Shown piece by piece: positions 44,829-56,154 of a stretch of 64,000 nucleotides of DNA. Location of the stretch: NCBI GenBank assembly GCA_934045075.1, contig OW203731.1:13183198-13247197 (forward strand), in the 5' to 3' direction. Made by a program: the position numbers and the translations under genes. Positions within the stretch are counted from its first letter, which is position 1; each line of letters opens with the position of its first letter. Under the pieces are notes generated by a model that was given only the letters and a program-made list of their open reading frames with translations, had not been told where the DNA came from and ran no database searches. The stretch comes from Yponomeuta sedellus. Lineage: Eukaryota; Arthropoda; Insecta; Lepidoptera; Yponomeutidae.

Positions 44829-46584
44829 ATTCAAAACCATATATTCAGGTCTACAGTCCGCTGTAAAAAAAAATAACTTTTAGGTTAACTTAAATAAGCG
44901 TTAACGCAGCAAAAAATATGTTCCTTCAAAATTTTGGGTACTGTTCGTTGACCGTTTTACACTAATAATTGCGAGTACAGAGAAAAACTGGGAAACTAAA
45001 TATTTTTATGCCACACCTGGCAATAAAGTGGCTTTTTCCGTACGCGCAGCGTACGGAAAAAGCCGCTTTCTGGCCAAGTGTAGACATAAAAAGATGTACA
45101 CAACACGGGAGGTAATAAAGAAAGCTCTCGATCGCATATTTACGTCCCTCGCTTGCAGCTCGGGCCGCAAACTTCTGCGATCTCGGCCTTTCTTTGTATT
45201 ACCACCATAGTTGTGTAATGTACTATTACATATCTCTTGCTCTGTAAGTAGTCACGTACTTCCCTGAATGCCGGGGTGTATGGATATCATTACAGCATAG
45301 GTTTCAAAACATACCATGTAATGTTAACATTACAGCATAGGTTTTGGAATTTGAAAAAAGAACTGTCATACTCATACTGCAAGAAGAATATTTTTTAAAA
45401 GTTAATATTTTTTTTCTCTGTATCGATTATTTACTCGAATCGGAATCGAGACAATTTATATTAGAATTTATGAAGATTTTATTTTAAATATCGAACTATT
45501 TGTTTCGCAGTCACATCGTATGTTAATTGAAATCGATTTAAAAATCAAACTGGCCAGCACGATTTGATGCGCTTGCGTGCCATAAAAACGTGAAGAGTAA
45601 AAAAGTCAGTCGACTAGCTAGGCGCGAAAGTAATTTTTTTTCGTGTTTTTGAGTTCTTTCTCAAAAGTTTTGAAAAAAGTCAAGTCAAAAAAAAAGTCGA
45701 CCTGCCTTCTTGTTTTTTTACTTACCTCACAATCGAGTAAAGCAGAGTGTTTACCTCGGGTGTAAGCATCAATTGCATACTCGGGCTAATTAGCGCCCTC
45801 GCTGCGCTCGGGCGCCAAAAACCTCATATGCAATTGATGTCATACAGCCCTTGGTTAACAATCTACTATTATTTAAATCATAAAGAAATAGTCTTTTTAC
45901 TTCAGGAATAACTCTGAAAATACTGCTAGACTCTTTTTTTGAACTATTTTTAATTTATATACTACAAATTTGTACGGAACCCTCAGTCGGCGAGTACGAC
46001 TCGCATTTATCCGGACTTTTTAACTTAAATGTGTTGCTAGCTCATCTTTTTGAACTTACGTATGTTAATTATTTACCTACAGTTGATTACAAGGCATTTA
46101 AATTTTATTTGCTGTTAACCCTTTTAAACCAAAATAAAAACTAATAAATTTTAGGTTGTGACTCAAGCAGCAATCCGAGCGAGTAATGAACATATAAAAC
46201 TAGGATGCATTTAATTTACAAGCGAAAAGTCAAATCGCAATGAAACTTTACCTATGTGTTTAGAAGACAAAACTCGCGGTTTAATTCGAAATGGTTTGTA
46301 AATTAAAAGCAAACTCTTTTTTAAATGTATCGCATCGTGAGGCGCCGTCTTAAGTGGAAATCGTTGCTTTTATAGTGACATAAAACAAAGTTTATTAAAG
46401 TCCGAGTTACCAGGTGGGTGCTTGGTACAGTCCTTTTCGAATACTGAATAGTATTTAATCGATGCCCCTTGCTTTTGAATCGTAATTAAGTTCCACATAA
46501 CGTGCTGTGTTGCGAATAGTAATCGTTCGTCACCTCCAACAGCAGCTGCATACCCATTGACGAAAATAATAATATTATGATGAT
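44829..46584. other. Mostly unrecognised stretch with two hairpins
   Basis: Holds an imperfect inverted repeat at 45005-45090 (perfect core gctttttccgtacgc/gcgtacggaaaaagc) and a nested hairpin at 45767-45839 (outer catcaattgcata/tatgcaattgatg around a GC-rich inner stem). 'gtacggaaccctcagtcgg' at about 45973 resembles a common Lepidopteran repeat end. Confidence 0.55.
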
Positions 46585-46715
46585 ACCAACCCTTTGTAAG
46601 TCCCCACTGCTGGGCACGGGTCTCTTCCTGCATCGCAGGAAGGTTAGGCCATACTCCACCACGGGTGCCAAGTCCGTGTTGGTGGAGGATTGTAAGGCAG
46701 TGGCGGGCCTTTCTA
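46585..46715 (-). mobile_element. 5S-SINE, 5'-truncated
   Basis: The 3' domain only, ending at 'ggcagtggcgggcc'. An ATGATGATA run precedes it on the plus strand, comparable to the simple-repeat tail at 21964. Confidence 0.75.
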
Positions 46716-46893
46716 CATAGGCTGCTACTTACGAGTATGTATGCGGAATCTGGGATTCCAATAATTTTAAACGCAATGTCTGACCTCCATGGTCAAATTC
46801 GTTCTTTTTTTAAATACTGGCCGCTAATATATTTCTCTTATATACGTTAGTGTATTGTTTTTGTTGGGTTTAAAATGTCATATCGCTGAAAAA

Positions 46894-47200
46894 ATGGAAC
46901 TCACTCGTGAAAATATTCGTGCTATGATTTATTACGATTTTCGACGTGGTTTAACGCAACAACAGTGCGTAGATCAATTAACTTCGACTGTTGGTGGTGA
47001 AGCTCCATCAAAAACGACTGTGTATCACTGGTTTAGTGAGTTTAATCGCGGGCGCAGTAAGCTCACGGACGAAGTTAAAGAAGGTCGCCCGAAATCGGTG
47101 GTTATGCCACAAAATATTGAAGCTGTGCGAAAACTAATAAAATAATGCAAGACCGCCATGTTACATATCGCGAAATAGTTGTACGTATATCGAATTGTGA
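46894..47200 (+). pseudogene. mariner transposase, N-terminal fragment
   Basis: Starts MELTRENIRAMIYYDFRRGL. Residues about 1-60 carry the first helix-turn-helix (CVDQL, KTTVYHWFSEFNRG), followed by the GRPKSV linker and the beginning of the second DNA-binding helix set (NIEAVRKLI). The frame closes at 47145. An insertion shifts the next conserved string (MQDRHVTYREI) to another frame, and homology then ends near 47200. The catalytic D,D34D region is missing and I see no terminal inverted repeats, so this is a dead fragment. Confidence 0.85.
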
Positions 47201-48049
47201 ATTGCGGAGCCGCATTTAAGAAACACTTAAATGCATAGATAGGTAATTGTTTAATACAGTGATATTAACTCAAACTATTTTTTTCCACTACAAAAATCAA
47301 ATGTTTACTTAACTAACGTCAAAGCTTTTAGTTTCACAGTAATTAATTTATTAAAAGATTACGTAGAGAAGAGGAACATGAATTACATAATATAAAGTGA
47401 CTGTACACCGCAAACCTTATAGAAATAACGCAAAACCTGAAAAACACTTACTGTGTGTATATCTAAGCAACTTCTAAGTCTCAATAAATTTATTTTATTA
47501 CCAACACAATTTTAAAGTCTTTATTAATGCGTACTTGTTAGTACGCGAACGCTTCAATCTGCTTAGGCGCTAATGTTTCAACTTTTATAGTTATTTGTGC
47601 TTCGTTCTTGAGTGGGCATCCAATTACTTTCGGTTCCTTAATACCCAAAGGGTTATCTTATGACATTTAATTGATCCCGTCTTGCGTCCCTATTCTGGTC
47701 ACTTTTGAGTGGATGTCACATTTACAAAACTGTTCCATCTGTACTTATTGTGTTCGTTGGTTTGAAAAAAGTAAATTGTAAGGCTTACCACAAATAAAGA
47801 CGGCAGCGGCCCATATGTGATATAAATGTGATATAAATAACTGTAAAAGAAAAGGGATTCTTACCACCATAATTAATTCATTAGAGTTCTCGATGTGGTA
47901 TAATTTATGTTTCTTTTATGTCCATGTGCGGAGAAAACGCTTAGTATGAACGTTGTTTTGCCCTTGCAAAATCGATACGCATAAAAGTTAAATTGAAAAA
48001 ATCTGAAACAAACCAATGAGCAAAAATGTTAAACTGATAATAGAAATAT
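47201..48049. other. Unique AT-rich stretch
   Basis: No family or domain recognised. Confidence 0.5.
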
Positions 48050-48245
48050 ACTATTTTTATTTTTAATGCACTAACCCGTGCTAAGGACAATTTTACGTAC
48101 GTAATACAGAGAATAGTGTAAAGAGGTTCGAAATTTCACTGATGCCGGTGAGTCGCCCATTAGCTCAGTTGGATAGAGCGCTGGCACGGATAGCCAGAGG
48201 TCGCGGGTTTGAATCCCGGTATGGGTGGAATTTTTAGCCTCTAAG
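48050..48245 (+). mobile_element. FB-SINE copy 14
   Basis: The inverted leader (actatttttatttttaatgc) is joined at 'ggacaatttta' to the last third of the middle (cgtacgtaatacagagaata), then the complete tRNA-like head at about 48156-48226 and a shortened tail. No clear duplication. Confidence 0.82.
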
Positions 48246-48729
48246 GTTAGGTTAAGGTTTAGGTTTTTGATAATTGAACTTCTATGCAAACGCATGCTAT
48301 TCAATCAAAGGTGACAGAGAAGCAAAGGCTATCTCCGTGGGAAACTTGACTTCCAGTTTGTGATCTAAGAATATGACGTTAAATTATATAAATATGAGAA
48401 TAGAAAAGTAAATATCTCAAAAGCTTGTAATGTTGTATAACTTTTAATAATAATAAAACTGGAACGACTTTAACTGAAAATGAAGGAAATCTCAAAAATA
48501 GGTGAAAAAATTTTGAAAATGATAGACAGAAAAGAAATATAAAAAATGGTGTAAAGAGGTTTATCGGCACCGTTACAAGCTTATACTTATTGGCTACCGG
48601 TTTTTCAGAATTGCACAAGTAAAATAGATACCAAGTATTATTTTGTCTAATTAGTTTCAAAGAAATCTGAAAAGAGAGACTGACATTCAGTGTTTACTCA
48701 GTGAAATTGTAAAGATATAAACCGGGCAG
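48246..48729. other. Unique stretch
   Basis: No family or domain recognised. Confidence 0.5.
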
Positions 48730-48743
48730 TAAGAAAACAAACC

Positions 48744-48828
48744 TAATATATGATAGCCAGAGGTCACGGGTTCGAATCCCGGCATGGGTGGAATTTTTAG
48801 CCTCTAAATAGGTTTTTTTAAGAAAACA
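48744..48828 (+). mobile_element. FB-SINE copy 15, half head and tail only
   Basis: The exact 14-bp duplication taagaaaacaaacc lies at 48730-48743 and 48829-48842. It begins inside the head ('gatagccagaggtcacggg') and ends ataggttttttt. This 5' truncation marks the T-rich tail as the true 3' end. Confidence 0.9.
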
Positions 48829-48842
48829 AACCGTTAAATATT

Positions 48843-49439
48843 TTATCAAGAAATTAGCTGAAAACTATTAAGACAAGTAACTCTACACTTTATCAACCTT
48901 TGAGCAATGAACAAACAACTGGCAAACAACTTACGATACAGAATACGGCCGTAAGCTCGAGTTCTCTCGTTTACTTTAATTTATCTTCCTTTGGTAGGTG
49001 TCTAATGACCTCACGCGTGTGGGCCAGGCATTTTTACAGTCTGTACAGTTGGCAGAGATAATAAGTAAATATTTGTCCATCGTGATGTGGAAATCCAAGG
49101 TTATTGTAAAGAAATTAAGGTTGCAACTCGCCAACCTTGACATTCGTAAACTCTACTTGCGTTTATTTAGATGTTTTGTCCTTTCTCTCTGTGATGAAAG
49201 AGAAGAGAGAAACTTGGCTACAGCTACCGTCCCTAGCCATGAATAGAGATAAATGTAAAGCCCTTGTATCAGCCCTAGGCTCCACGGGGGAGTAAAGGGA
49301 CCAGAGAAGAACAAGAGGATGTTTTATTCAAATAAATACAGAAGTGGTGTATCTGCCAAACTGCATAACCGTTACACTACGCCTCTATGGCTCGTGTTCA
49401 GTACGCAAGTAGTTAACTTTTAATTTGTTTAGAACTACG
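48843..49439. other. Unique stretch
   Basis: No family or domain recognised. Confidence 0.5.
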
Positions 49440-49640
49440 CTACTCGTCACTCGCAACAAAAGAGACTAAGAGGCAGATTTAGAAAATGTTGGTATGACTG
49501 TATTGAAGAAGACCTCAGAAAGATGGGCAAATACACGAACTGGAAGAGAGAATCAAAGGCCCGAGACACGTGAAGGAAGATTGTGGAGTAGGCCAAGAGC
49601 CACAAAGGGTTGTAGCGCCATAAGAAGAAGAAGAAGCAAA
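49440..49640 (+). pseudogene. LINE C-terminus and 3' end of another RTE-like family
   Basis: The frame reads RGRFRKCWYDCIEEDLRKMG, then NWKRESKARD, a stop, and AKSHKGL before a GAAGAAGAAG tail. The R-G-R-x-R-K-x-W-D-C-x-x-E-D-L pattern is typical of RTE-like C-termini as I know them. Confidence 0.7.
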
Positions 49641-49694
49641 CAGTCACTAATGTAACAGTCACATGTTAACGATTCAGTAAACAGGTGAAATAGA

Positions 49695-49977
49695 TTATAC
49701 TATTTTTATTTTTAATGCACTAACCCGTGCTAAGGAAAAATTTAAAACTGCCTAACTGCAAAGTAGGTAGTCGGGGCTGTAAGTGATGCAATTTGCTTAA
49801 GCCAGATGTCGCTGCCTGTACGTAATACAGAGAATAGTGTAAAGAGGTTCGAAATTTCACTGATGCCGGTGAGTCGCCCATTGGCTCAATTGGTAGAGCG
49901 CTGGTACGGATAGCCAGAGGTTGCGGGTTCGAATCCTGGCATGGGTGAAAATGTTAGCCTCTAAATAGGTTTTTAAA
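49695..49977 (+). mobile_element. FB-SINE copy 16
   Basis: The 12-bp duplication aggtgaaataga lies at 49683-49694 and 49978-49989. The inverted leader is fused to the complete middle domain, then a tRNA-like head at 49878-49948 and the tail. The junction 'aatttaaaactgcctaactg' skips the inverted tail and head seen in longer copies. Confidence 0.9.
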
Positions 49978-49989
49978 AGGTGAAATAGA

Positions 49990-50522
49990 GTTAAGTCCAT
50001 TTTTTTTGGTTTTTTAGACCAGCGCCACGTGCCGTTCTACCCCTATATTACTCGCACTGACCTGAGCGATTCCACTTCTCTGTCAAATTTCATCCTATAA
50101 TTGCTGCTCCAAACGTTAGGATTCCAACAAAATTTCATGCGCATAGCTAGGCCACAGGTGCTCTGGGAGTTTTCCTGTTTACTCAATTAAACTGAAATTT
50201 ATGCTAAAATTCCGTCGCGTTCGAAACAAAGTAAGTCAACCATACAATAAAAAGGTCATCTTTGAGATACAAGCTTGAGATATGTTACGCTTGTTAAGTG
50301 ATTTATCTACGCACCACGCGACAAATATCTGTATAAAGTGTAATTGCGTTTACAAAATTACCTCAAAAATTGCTGTAAATTAAACGCAAAACTATGTTAA
50401 CAACATTTAGTACACCGTGATAATTGTATAAACATATAAATCTGTGAAAAAGGTAATACAACAAAAGTTGTTTTTAAACACAAATTCAGAATTATGCATC
50501 TTTTTACTGTAACAATACGATA
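49990..50522. other. Unique stretch
   Basis: No family or domain recognised. Confidence 0.5.
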
Positions 50523-50879
50523 CAACTATCAACCCTTGTATATCCTTACTACTGAGGCACGGGTCTCTTCCTGCATCGCACCCATACTCCACCACAGGGG
50601 TCAACTCCGGGTTGGTTGAGGATTGTAAGACAGTGGCGTGCCTCGCAGTCAGAAGTTATTAAGCAGCCCATAAGGCCTCTGCCATGGCTTGACGACTATC
50701 GTTACATGACATCCAGCACCAACGGCTTAGAATGCCTTGCAAAGCACGGAAGCGCTCGGAAAAAATGTCACTAGCTGTAGTCACAGGATGGTCATCCATC
50801 ATGCACCAGATCGCTCCTGTTGTTATTTAACTCAAGTGATTGATTGCAATCAATCGGTTCGACTAGGCCACGAGCGCTT
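50523..50879 (-). mobile_element. 5S-SINE copy 7, full length, diverged
   Basis: Both ends are present in reverse orientation, with a deletion in the 3' domain after 'cctgcatcgca' and several substitutions in the 5S-like block. No duplication recognised. Confidence 0.8.
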
Positions 50880-51404
50880 CGCGGATTCACGGTAACCAAG
50901 TACAGTGCAAATTCAACCCATACCAGTTGTGCACGCGTGAACTTTATTCAACTGATTATGCCTCGAAATAGTAAAGATCGATATCCTGACGACTGTACGT
51001 CTAGAAACTCTTTAAAAACCTCCTCAACCAACTAATTTACAAAATTAGTGGTACGGACATTTAAGAGTCTATCCGAATGCCCAATTAGAGGAGGCGCTAA
51101 AAGCAGTCACGTTCCAATCTCCGGTCATAATGTGTAAAACCAACAAGAATAAAAATAACGAAAGTAAAAAGAGTCGAGACGGCCGTGTCTCGTCTTGCGA
51201 GGTGTAACATAAACATCGCCCCAGCATTAAGACCCGGTGCTTTGGTTGTATTAATTTGTGTTTAAGTGTACTGAACAAGATAAATTAAAAAATCTGGACG
51301 GAGAGGACACGTTTAATGGTTTGTGGGTGTAAAAATGAGCGTATCGGCGGAGCGTATACTATTATCGAGAATATACTTACAAATATAATACTTTGATTCT
51401 TTTT
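50880..51404. other. Unique stretch
   Basis: No family or domain recognised. Confidence 0.5.
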
Positions 51405-51570
51405 TTCTGTAGGCTATAAATTCCTACTGCAGGTCACAAGTCTTCTCTAAGAGAGAAAATATGGGCTTAATTACCAGGCATGCCCGGCGGGGATTGACAA
51501 TTTCAAGTGCTGAGGTTTTTGAACACCTCATACACTCAGGTTTCCTCACAATGTTTTCCTTCTACAAGCA
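51405..51570 (+). mobile_element. Lepidopteran repeat fragment, 'ggcggggattgacaattt' type
   Basis: 'taggctataaattcctactg', 'gaggtttttgaacacctca' and 'aggtttcctcacaatgtttt' match the pieces at 6290-6674 and 52676-52745. From memory this is part of a widespread Lepidopteran repeat. Confidence 0.6.
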
Positions 51571-51752
51571 ATACTTTGATTATATGGTATTTTAATTTCC
51601 GGCTTTGTAAGTTAACACCACTAGCAAGCTATTTGTGAAGGAAGGCCAAATATCAAACCATTAAACCATTAGCAAGGAATGGTGAAAAGTTCTCAGCTTC
51701 ACATAGACACGGCGGTGCAATCAGAAAAAAATATGTGTGTTTAAGTGTACCT

Positions 51753-52649
51753 TTTTTTTTTCCCAGGAGAAACCCCAATTACGGGTACCACCGGCTCGGG
51801 GGAGCACAGTGGTTATGTCGGACTCCCCGCCCTGAAAAGGGCGGTATACCGACTAAAACTCCTGGGGTGTTCCTCCGCACCGCAAAGGACGGGGCCACGG
51901 GAACGCTTGCGCACACTTCCGCGACCCCGTCTGCGGGTGCCCTTTCGGGCACTCCTTCGGCGGCGCTTCTGCCCCGTCGGTGCTCGACGACGGGGCTAGA
52001 AAACGCCGCATCTCTTCGTTGGAGCGCATAGGGGCCAAGTGCGTATGATCTTGGCCCCCATACGCCCCAACGCGCCGCCCCCTCCATCCCATCGCAACAC
52101 GGTCGATGAGACGGGGAGGGCGGCGCACCTCCTCGTTGAGGCGCGTGGGGGCCCAAGCGTCCCGGTCCCCACACGCCCCACACGTGAGGCCCGTCACGTC
52201 ACCCACCAGCACTTCTCTGAAAGCAGAGAAGGCGGTGAGCGACCGCGCGGGCCCCCTCCGTGCCAGAAGGCACCCTCGGAACACGCAAGGGCGCCTTCCG
52301 GCCCGCCGTGATGGACGCGGAGAGTCCCCCGACCCTCCGCGTCCCGGCGGCCACTCTGGTCCAACTGGTACGAGGCGCGCGCGCTTCCGCGCAGCGGCGC
52401 CCCCCCCAGTCGGTGCTTCATTCGGTTGGTCGCCTGGGTCCCGCTCCACAAAGTGAAACAGGGCCCACGCGACCCCTCCCGCCAGATTTTTCGCCGCTGA
52501 CCAGCAAGATCCCATAAAGAGAAGTTACTGACCAGCGCCCAGGGTGCACCGGCCCTTGCCACTTACCCTTCCTACTGGTTCAAGATGAATCAGTAGGAAC
52601 GGAAGCGGAAAGGCACACGGGAAGGTAATCTGGCATCGCACCTCGTGTA
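51753..52649 (-). mobile_element. GC-rich polyadenylated retroposon, copy 1
   Basis: An 897-bp island of very high GC content, bounded by an exact 11-bp duplication taagtgtacct (51742-51752, 52650-52660). Read on the minus strand it ends in an A tract (the T run at 51753-51760), so it was inserted as reverse-transcribed polyadenylated RNA. It carries an open frame from an ATG at 52515 (MGSCWSAAKNLAGGVA...) that aligns with the frame in copy 2 but shifts frame about two thirds along. Several hairpins are predicted, such as the stem around 52070-52130. No known domain was recognised. It may be a non-autonomous element or the 3' part of an unrecognised LINE. Confidence 0.75.
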
Positions 52650-52675
52650 TAAGTGTACCTATGTCAACAAAATAT

Positions 52676-52760
52676 TGCCAAATTTAAGCGCTGACTGAAT
52701 TATGTGAACGCCTCAGACACTCAGGTTTCCTCGCGACAAGTTCTTTCACTGTTACTGAAT
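52676..52760 (+). mobile_element. Lepidopteran repeat fragment, partial
   Basis: 'aacgcctcagacactcaggt' and 'ttcctcgcgac' match the second half of the repeat at 51405. Confidence 0.5.
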
Positions 52761-53310
52761 AGTAGCATTCTACAAATTCACAATTGACCGTAACTTAGAA
52801 CGCAATACCATTAGTACCTGCATGCCTAGGATGTGAACCCATGATCTCCTGAACGTAATGCTAGAGTCCTACCGACCGTGCTTTAACCGCTTTTTACCGT
52901 TCATACATTGAAACAGCGTGCAGTCGTGGATTGTTTGATTCACCTCTAAGGAAATTCACCTTAATCGACGAAAGTTTGCCCGTCTCTTACACCTTCGATG
53001 TCAGCTTAATTTCGCCTCTCCTATTTAAAACATGAAGTGAAACGTTGAATGGTAATTACCAGGTTAGGAGTAATGGATAAGCTAAAATATGGAAAATATG
53101 TAAGAACCGCAACAAAGAGTCCAAAACGTTCCCTTTCGAATACCCGACAGTTACTAAATAATTTTTCGGACCACAAGCAAGGTAACGTTTGTTTGTTACA
53201 CGTTATTGCACAGTAAAACTTAAATGACATAAAATGTGATAACAATTATTTTCACAAAATGATAAAATGAGAGATAGAGAACACTTTGTTGTACTTAAAG
53301 AAGTATTATC
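52761..53310. other. Mostly unique stretch with a weak tRNA-like remnant
   Basis: On the minus strand, bases about 52810-52880 look like a decayed tRNA-derived head (GGGTTCACATCCT as a poor box B). Nothing else recognised. Confidence 0.4.
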
Positions 53311-53493
53311 GGCTGTTACCTAATGGCAGTCGTTAAGCCATGTCAAAGGCCTTATGGGCGGCTTGATAACTTCTGACCGTAAGGCCTGCTACTGTCTTAC
53401 AATCCGCCACCCACCCTCACTTGGCCCCCGTAGAGTATGGACTAACCTTCCTACGATGCAGAGACCCGTACCCCAGCAGTGGGGACAAAGGGC
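53311..53493 (+). mobile_element. 5S-SINE, 5'-truncated
   Basis: Begins at 'ggctgttacctaatggcagt' in the core and runs to 'gcagtggggacaaagg'. Confidence 0.75.
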
Positions 53494-53550
53494 ATATAAA
53501 ATTTGGTTCACACAAAGGTAAATCTTATAAAATAAAAAAAAAATATTGGC

Positions 53551-53655
53551 CTTTTTGCATCTACTTAATGAGATGATTTATACAGCGTCCAGTGGTATCT
53601 TCACTCACACACTAGATGGGTGAAGGGACCACTCCGACGCTGTAGTGCCTGGGAC
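53551..53655 (+). repeat. Dispersed repeat 'gatgggtgaagggacc', copy 2
   Basis: Matches 33046-33150. Confidence 0.65.
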
Positions 53656-53767
53656 ATGGTTTTATAGATAGTTTTTAGGCTTGCCCAGCACCTATACCAT
53701 CCTGACAGCTTAGTCGGCCTAGCCCACAGGAAAGACTAGTCAATACGTGCGGAGCCAACCAAGCCGC

Positions 53768-53942
53768 GGGAAGCGGTGGTAGCTCAGAGGGTAGAACCAT
53801 GGACTGGCAAGCGAAAGCCCCTGGTTCGATCCCGAGTGCGGGCATGTACCAATGACTTGTTTAATTTCAAAGCTACGTACATTTGCGAATTTGTAGTCGC
53901 AATACCACACGCTAACTGTGAAGGAAAACATCGTGAGGAAAT
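53768..53942 (+). mobile_element. tRNA-derived SINE with 'gaaggaaaacatcgtgagga' end
   Basis: Box A-like TGGTAGCTCAGAGGG and box B GGTTCGATCCC lie 45 bases apart. The body ends with 'cacacgctaactgtgaagg' and 'aaaacatcgtgaggaaa', a string common in Lepidopteran repeats. The acceptor stem is poor, so it is not a tRNA gene. Confidence 0.65.
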
Positions 53943-53949
53943 CTTATAA

Positions 53950-54000
53950 AGTAACTAGCTTACTCAGCAAACGTTGTTCTGCCGTATTAAATAGCTGACG
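53950..54000 (+). repeat. Fragment of common Lepidopteran repeat
   Basis: 'actagcttactcagcaaacg' and 'ttgttctgccgtatt' resemble the start of a widespread LINE-derived repeat; a relative is at 60457. Confidence 0.5.
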
Positions 54001-54177
54001 ACCTGTTTGTTACTCCTACTTTATACCCACTTTATTGCACACATATCATAAAGAAAGTACAAAATTATAACATAAAAATGGCAAGTTTATTTCATTAGAA
54101 ATTTATTGCAGCAAAACTTGATGTGGTAATACAATAGGTCTATGAACAGACCTACCAATTACAAAATAAATCATAAA

Positions 54178-54432
54178 TGCTGTGTGGTGTGTCGGCCTAG
54201 AGAATAGCACCAACCCAATTCTTCCCGCAGGTGTCGTGAAAGGCGACTAAGGGACACAAACCGGGGGGTGGGCAGCAGCGCCTCCTGCAGTACAATTCCT
54301 TCGAACTGCGATTCCCAACCCGCATGCCCAGCGTGGGGATTATGGGCAATACCCCTATGATAGCACAACGTGGCGCTCTTTCGGGGAGGGCTCTATGTCC
54401 AGCAGCGGACTAGTATAGCCTGACGACGACGA
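54178..54432 (+). mobile_element. LINE 3' end, 'aaaggcgactaaggg' family, copy 3 (longest)
   Basis: Starts 'gctgtgtggtgtgtcggcct' and ends with a CCTGACGACGACGACG tail. 5'-truncated. Confidence 0.8.
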
Positions 54433-54814
54433 CGAAATCATAAGAATCGGCGAAGCCATTTCGGAAGTGTTTGATAACAAACACTCTAACACGAGATTTT
54501 CGTATAACCGCATACTTATAAATTCTTTCTTATAATGTCATTTGGTGACAACACTTTTCTTTTTCAATTTTCTTAAGATTAATCTCAAGTAGTAGTCTCT
54601 TCCATTTTGTTTCGAATGCCTACCATTAAATCTCTTGCACCATCTGTGGTTGACTGAGAGAAAATGCTTATAGCATTAAGTCCGCCACATTGCCATTGTA
54701 TTTTTTTTACTTATGTGCAATAAACGTATTAATAATAATAATAATTAATGCATTCAATCGAAATAGTTCTGTTAATATGCTTGAAGAATTACAGTTAATA
54801 CAAATTATGCCCTA
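54433..54814. other. Unique AT-rich stretch
   Basis: An AATAATAATAATAA run near 54732. Nothing else recognised. Confidence 0.5.
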
Positions 54815-54920
54815 CCCGAGGCCACGGCAATTGTAACGCTGCCGGAACGGGAAATAAGGTAACTTTTACGTTTAATATATAACTATGTATTAGTATCGCG
54901 AATCATTAAGAAATACATAT
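54815..54920. mobile_element. Right end of the GCCGAAACG element
   Basis: 'cgaggccacggcaattg', 'gctgccggaacggg' and 'tatataactatgtattag' to 'gaatcattaagaaatac' match the copy at 9127. Confidence 0.6.
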
Positions 54921-55159
54921 TATAAAACAGTAGCATGTGAAGTGATACTTTGATAACGAATTGTAGGTAATATATTATAAATAGAACCGTGCAAAACATC
55001 TTGTACAAACAATACAGATGCGAGGATGAATATTGATCAAAAGCAAATGATAGCGACGGCTACATAATTATAGTTTTGTGAAAGTATTTATGTTTTTATT
55101 TTGTCATAAATAAATAAATAAATCATAATAGTATTTTCTAAGGTTAACACGAGCACTAG

Positions 55160-55450
55160 ACATAATTAAAACTTTTTTTATACGGATTTTACTAGTTTAA
55201 TAAACGAGTATGATTATGATATGATTTATGATTTTTATATTTATTTGATTTGATATTTATTTATGATTTATTTAATTAAAACTGTTTTTATACGGATTTT
55301 ACTCGTTTATTACATTTTTACAATTTTCCGACGTTTTGCCACTTTTTCAGGTGCCGTGGTCTCGGATGACTGAGGTGACAGGCGTCTTTTTGAAAGCATT
55401 ATCTGTTAATTTACAACTGTAATTTTTGCCGAGGGTAATTTATAATAATT
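55160..55450. mobile_element. Partial inverted copy of the nested fold-back element
   Basis: 'ccgacgttttgccactttt', 'gtgccgtggtctcggatgac', 'aggcgtctttttgaaagc' and 'tttttgccgaggg' are the complement of 33200-33545. A 'tatacggattttactagttt' piece is present twice, at 55190 and 55290. Confidence 0.65.
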
Positions 55451-55590
55451 TAAGGCTCAATGTTACATTACGTTTAAATACTATGTTTTAATATTATTGT
55501 AGTGCCCTTACAGGGTGTCAGGTACCTACTTTTAGAATAACAAATACGAACTGTAATGACACATGACAATGCAATAAATGAATATGAATA

Positions 55591-56154
55591 TAAATTACTG
55601 TATTTCGTATATGCTTGCCACCAGTACGAATCCTATACTTGCTGGAGACACTTGAAAGAGAATAGGCTAGAACCAACAAGTACTATTTTTATTTTATTAA
55701 TGCACTAACCCGTGCTAAGGACAAATTTAAAAACCTATTTAGAGGCTAAAAATTTCACTCATGCCGGGATTCGAACCCGCAACCTCTGTCTATCCGTGCC
55801 AGCGCTCTTCCAATTGAGCCAATGGGCGACTCACGGCATCAGTGAAATTTCGAACCTCTTTACACTAATCTCTGTATTACGTACAGGCAGCGACATCTGG
55901 CTTAAGCAAATTGCATCATTTACAGCCCCGACTACCTACTTTGCAGTTAGGTTGTACATCGGAACGATATCACTAATGCTAGTGCATTGCATTGCATTGC
56001 ATAGTGCCCATTGGCTCAATTGGAAGAGCGCTGGCACGGATAGCCAGAGGTTGCGGGTTCGAATCCCGGCATGGGTGAAATTTTTAGCCTCCAAATAGGT
56101 CAACAAGTAAAACGTCAATAAAAAAATATAAAAAGGCACTTTTTGTCGACCGAC
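55591..56154. repeat. Dispersed repeat carrying an FB-SINE (filled site)
   Basis: 55591-55682 plus 56101-56154 match 59461-59597 ('gctggagacacttg', 'ccaacaagt', then a 'cactt' region). Only this copy has the FB-SINE. Confidence 0.7.
55683..56100 (+). mobile_element. FB-SINE copy 17, longest symmetrical form
   Basis: The 9-bp duplication caacaagta lies at 55674-55682 and 56101-56109. Order: leader; inverted tail (aaaaacctatttagaggct); complete inverted tRNA-like head (to 'gagccaatgggcgact'); complete inverted middle to 'aacgatatcacta'; a small gcattgcattgcat slip; then a complete forward head at about 56008-56078 and the forward tail. Two heads in opposite orientation can fold against each other. 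Frames of 128 and 67 codons here are incidental. Confidence 0.92.
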
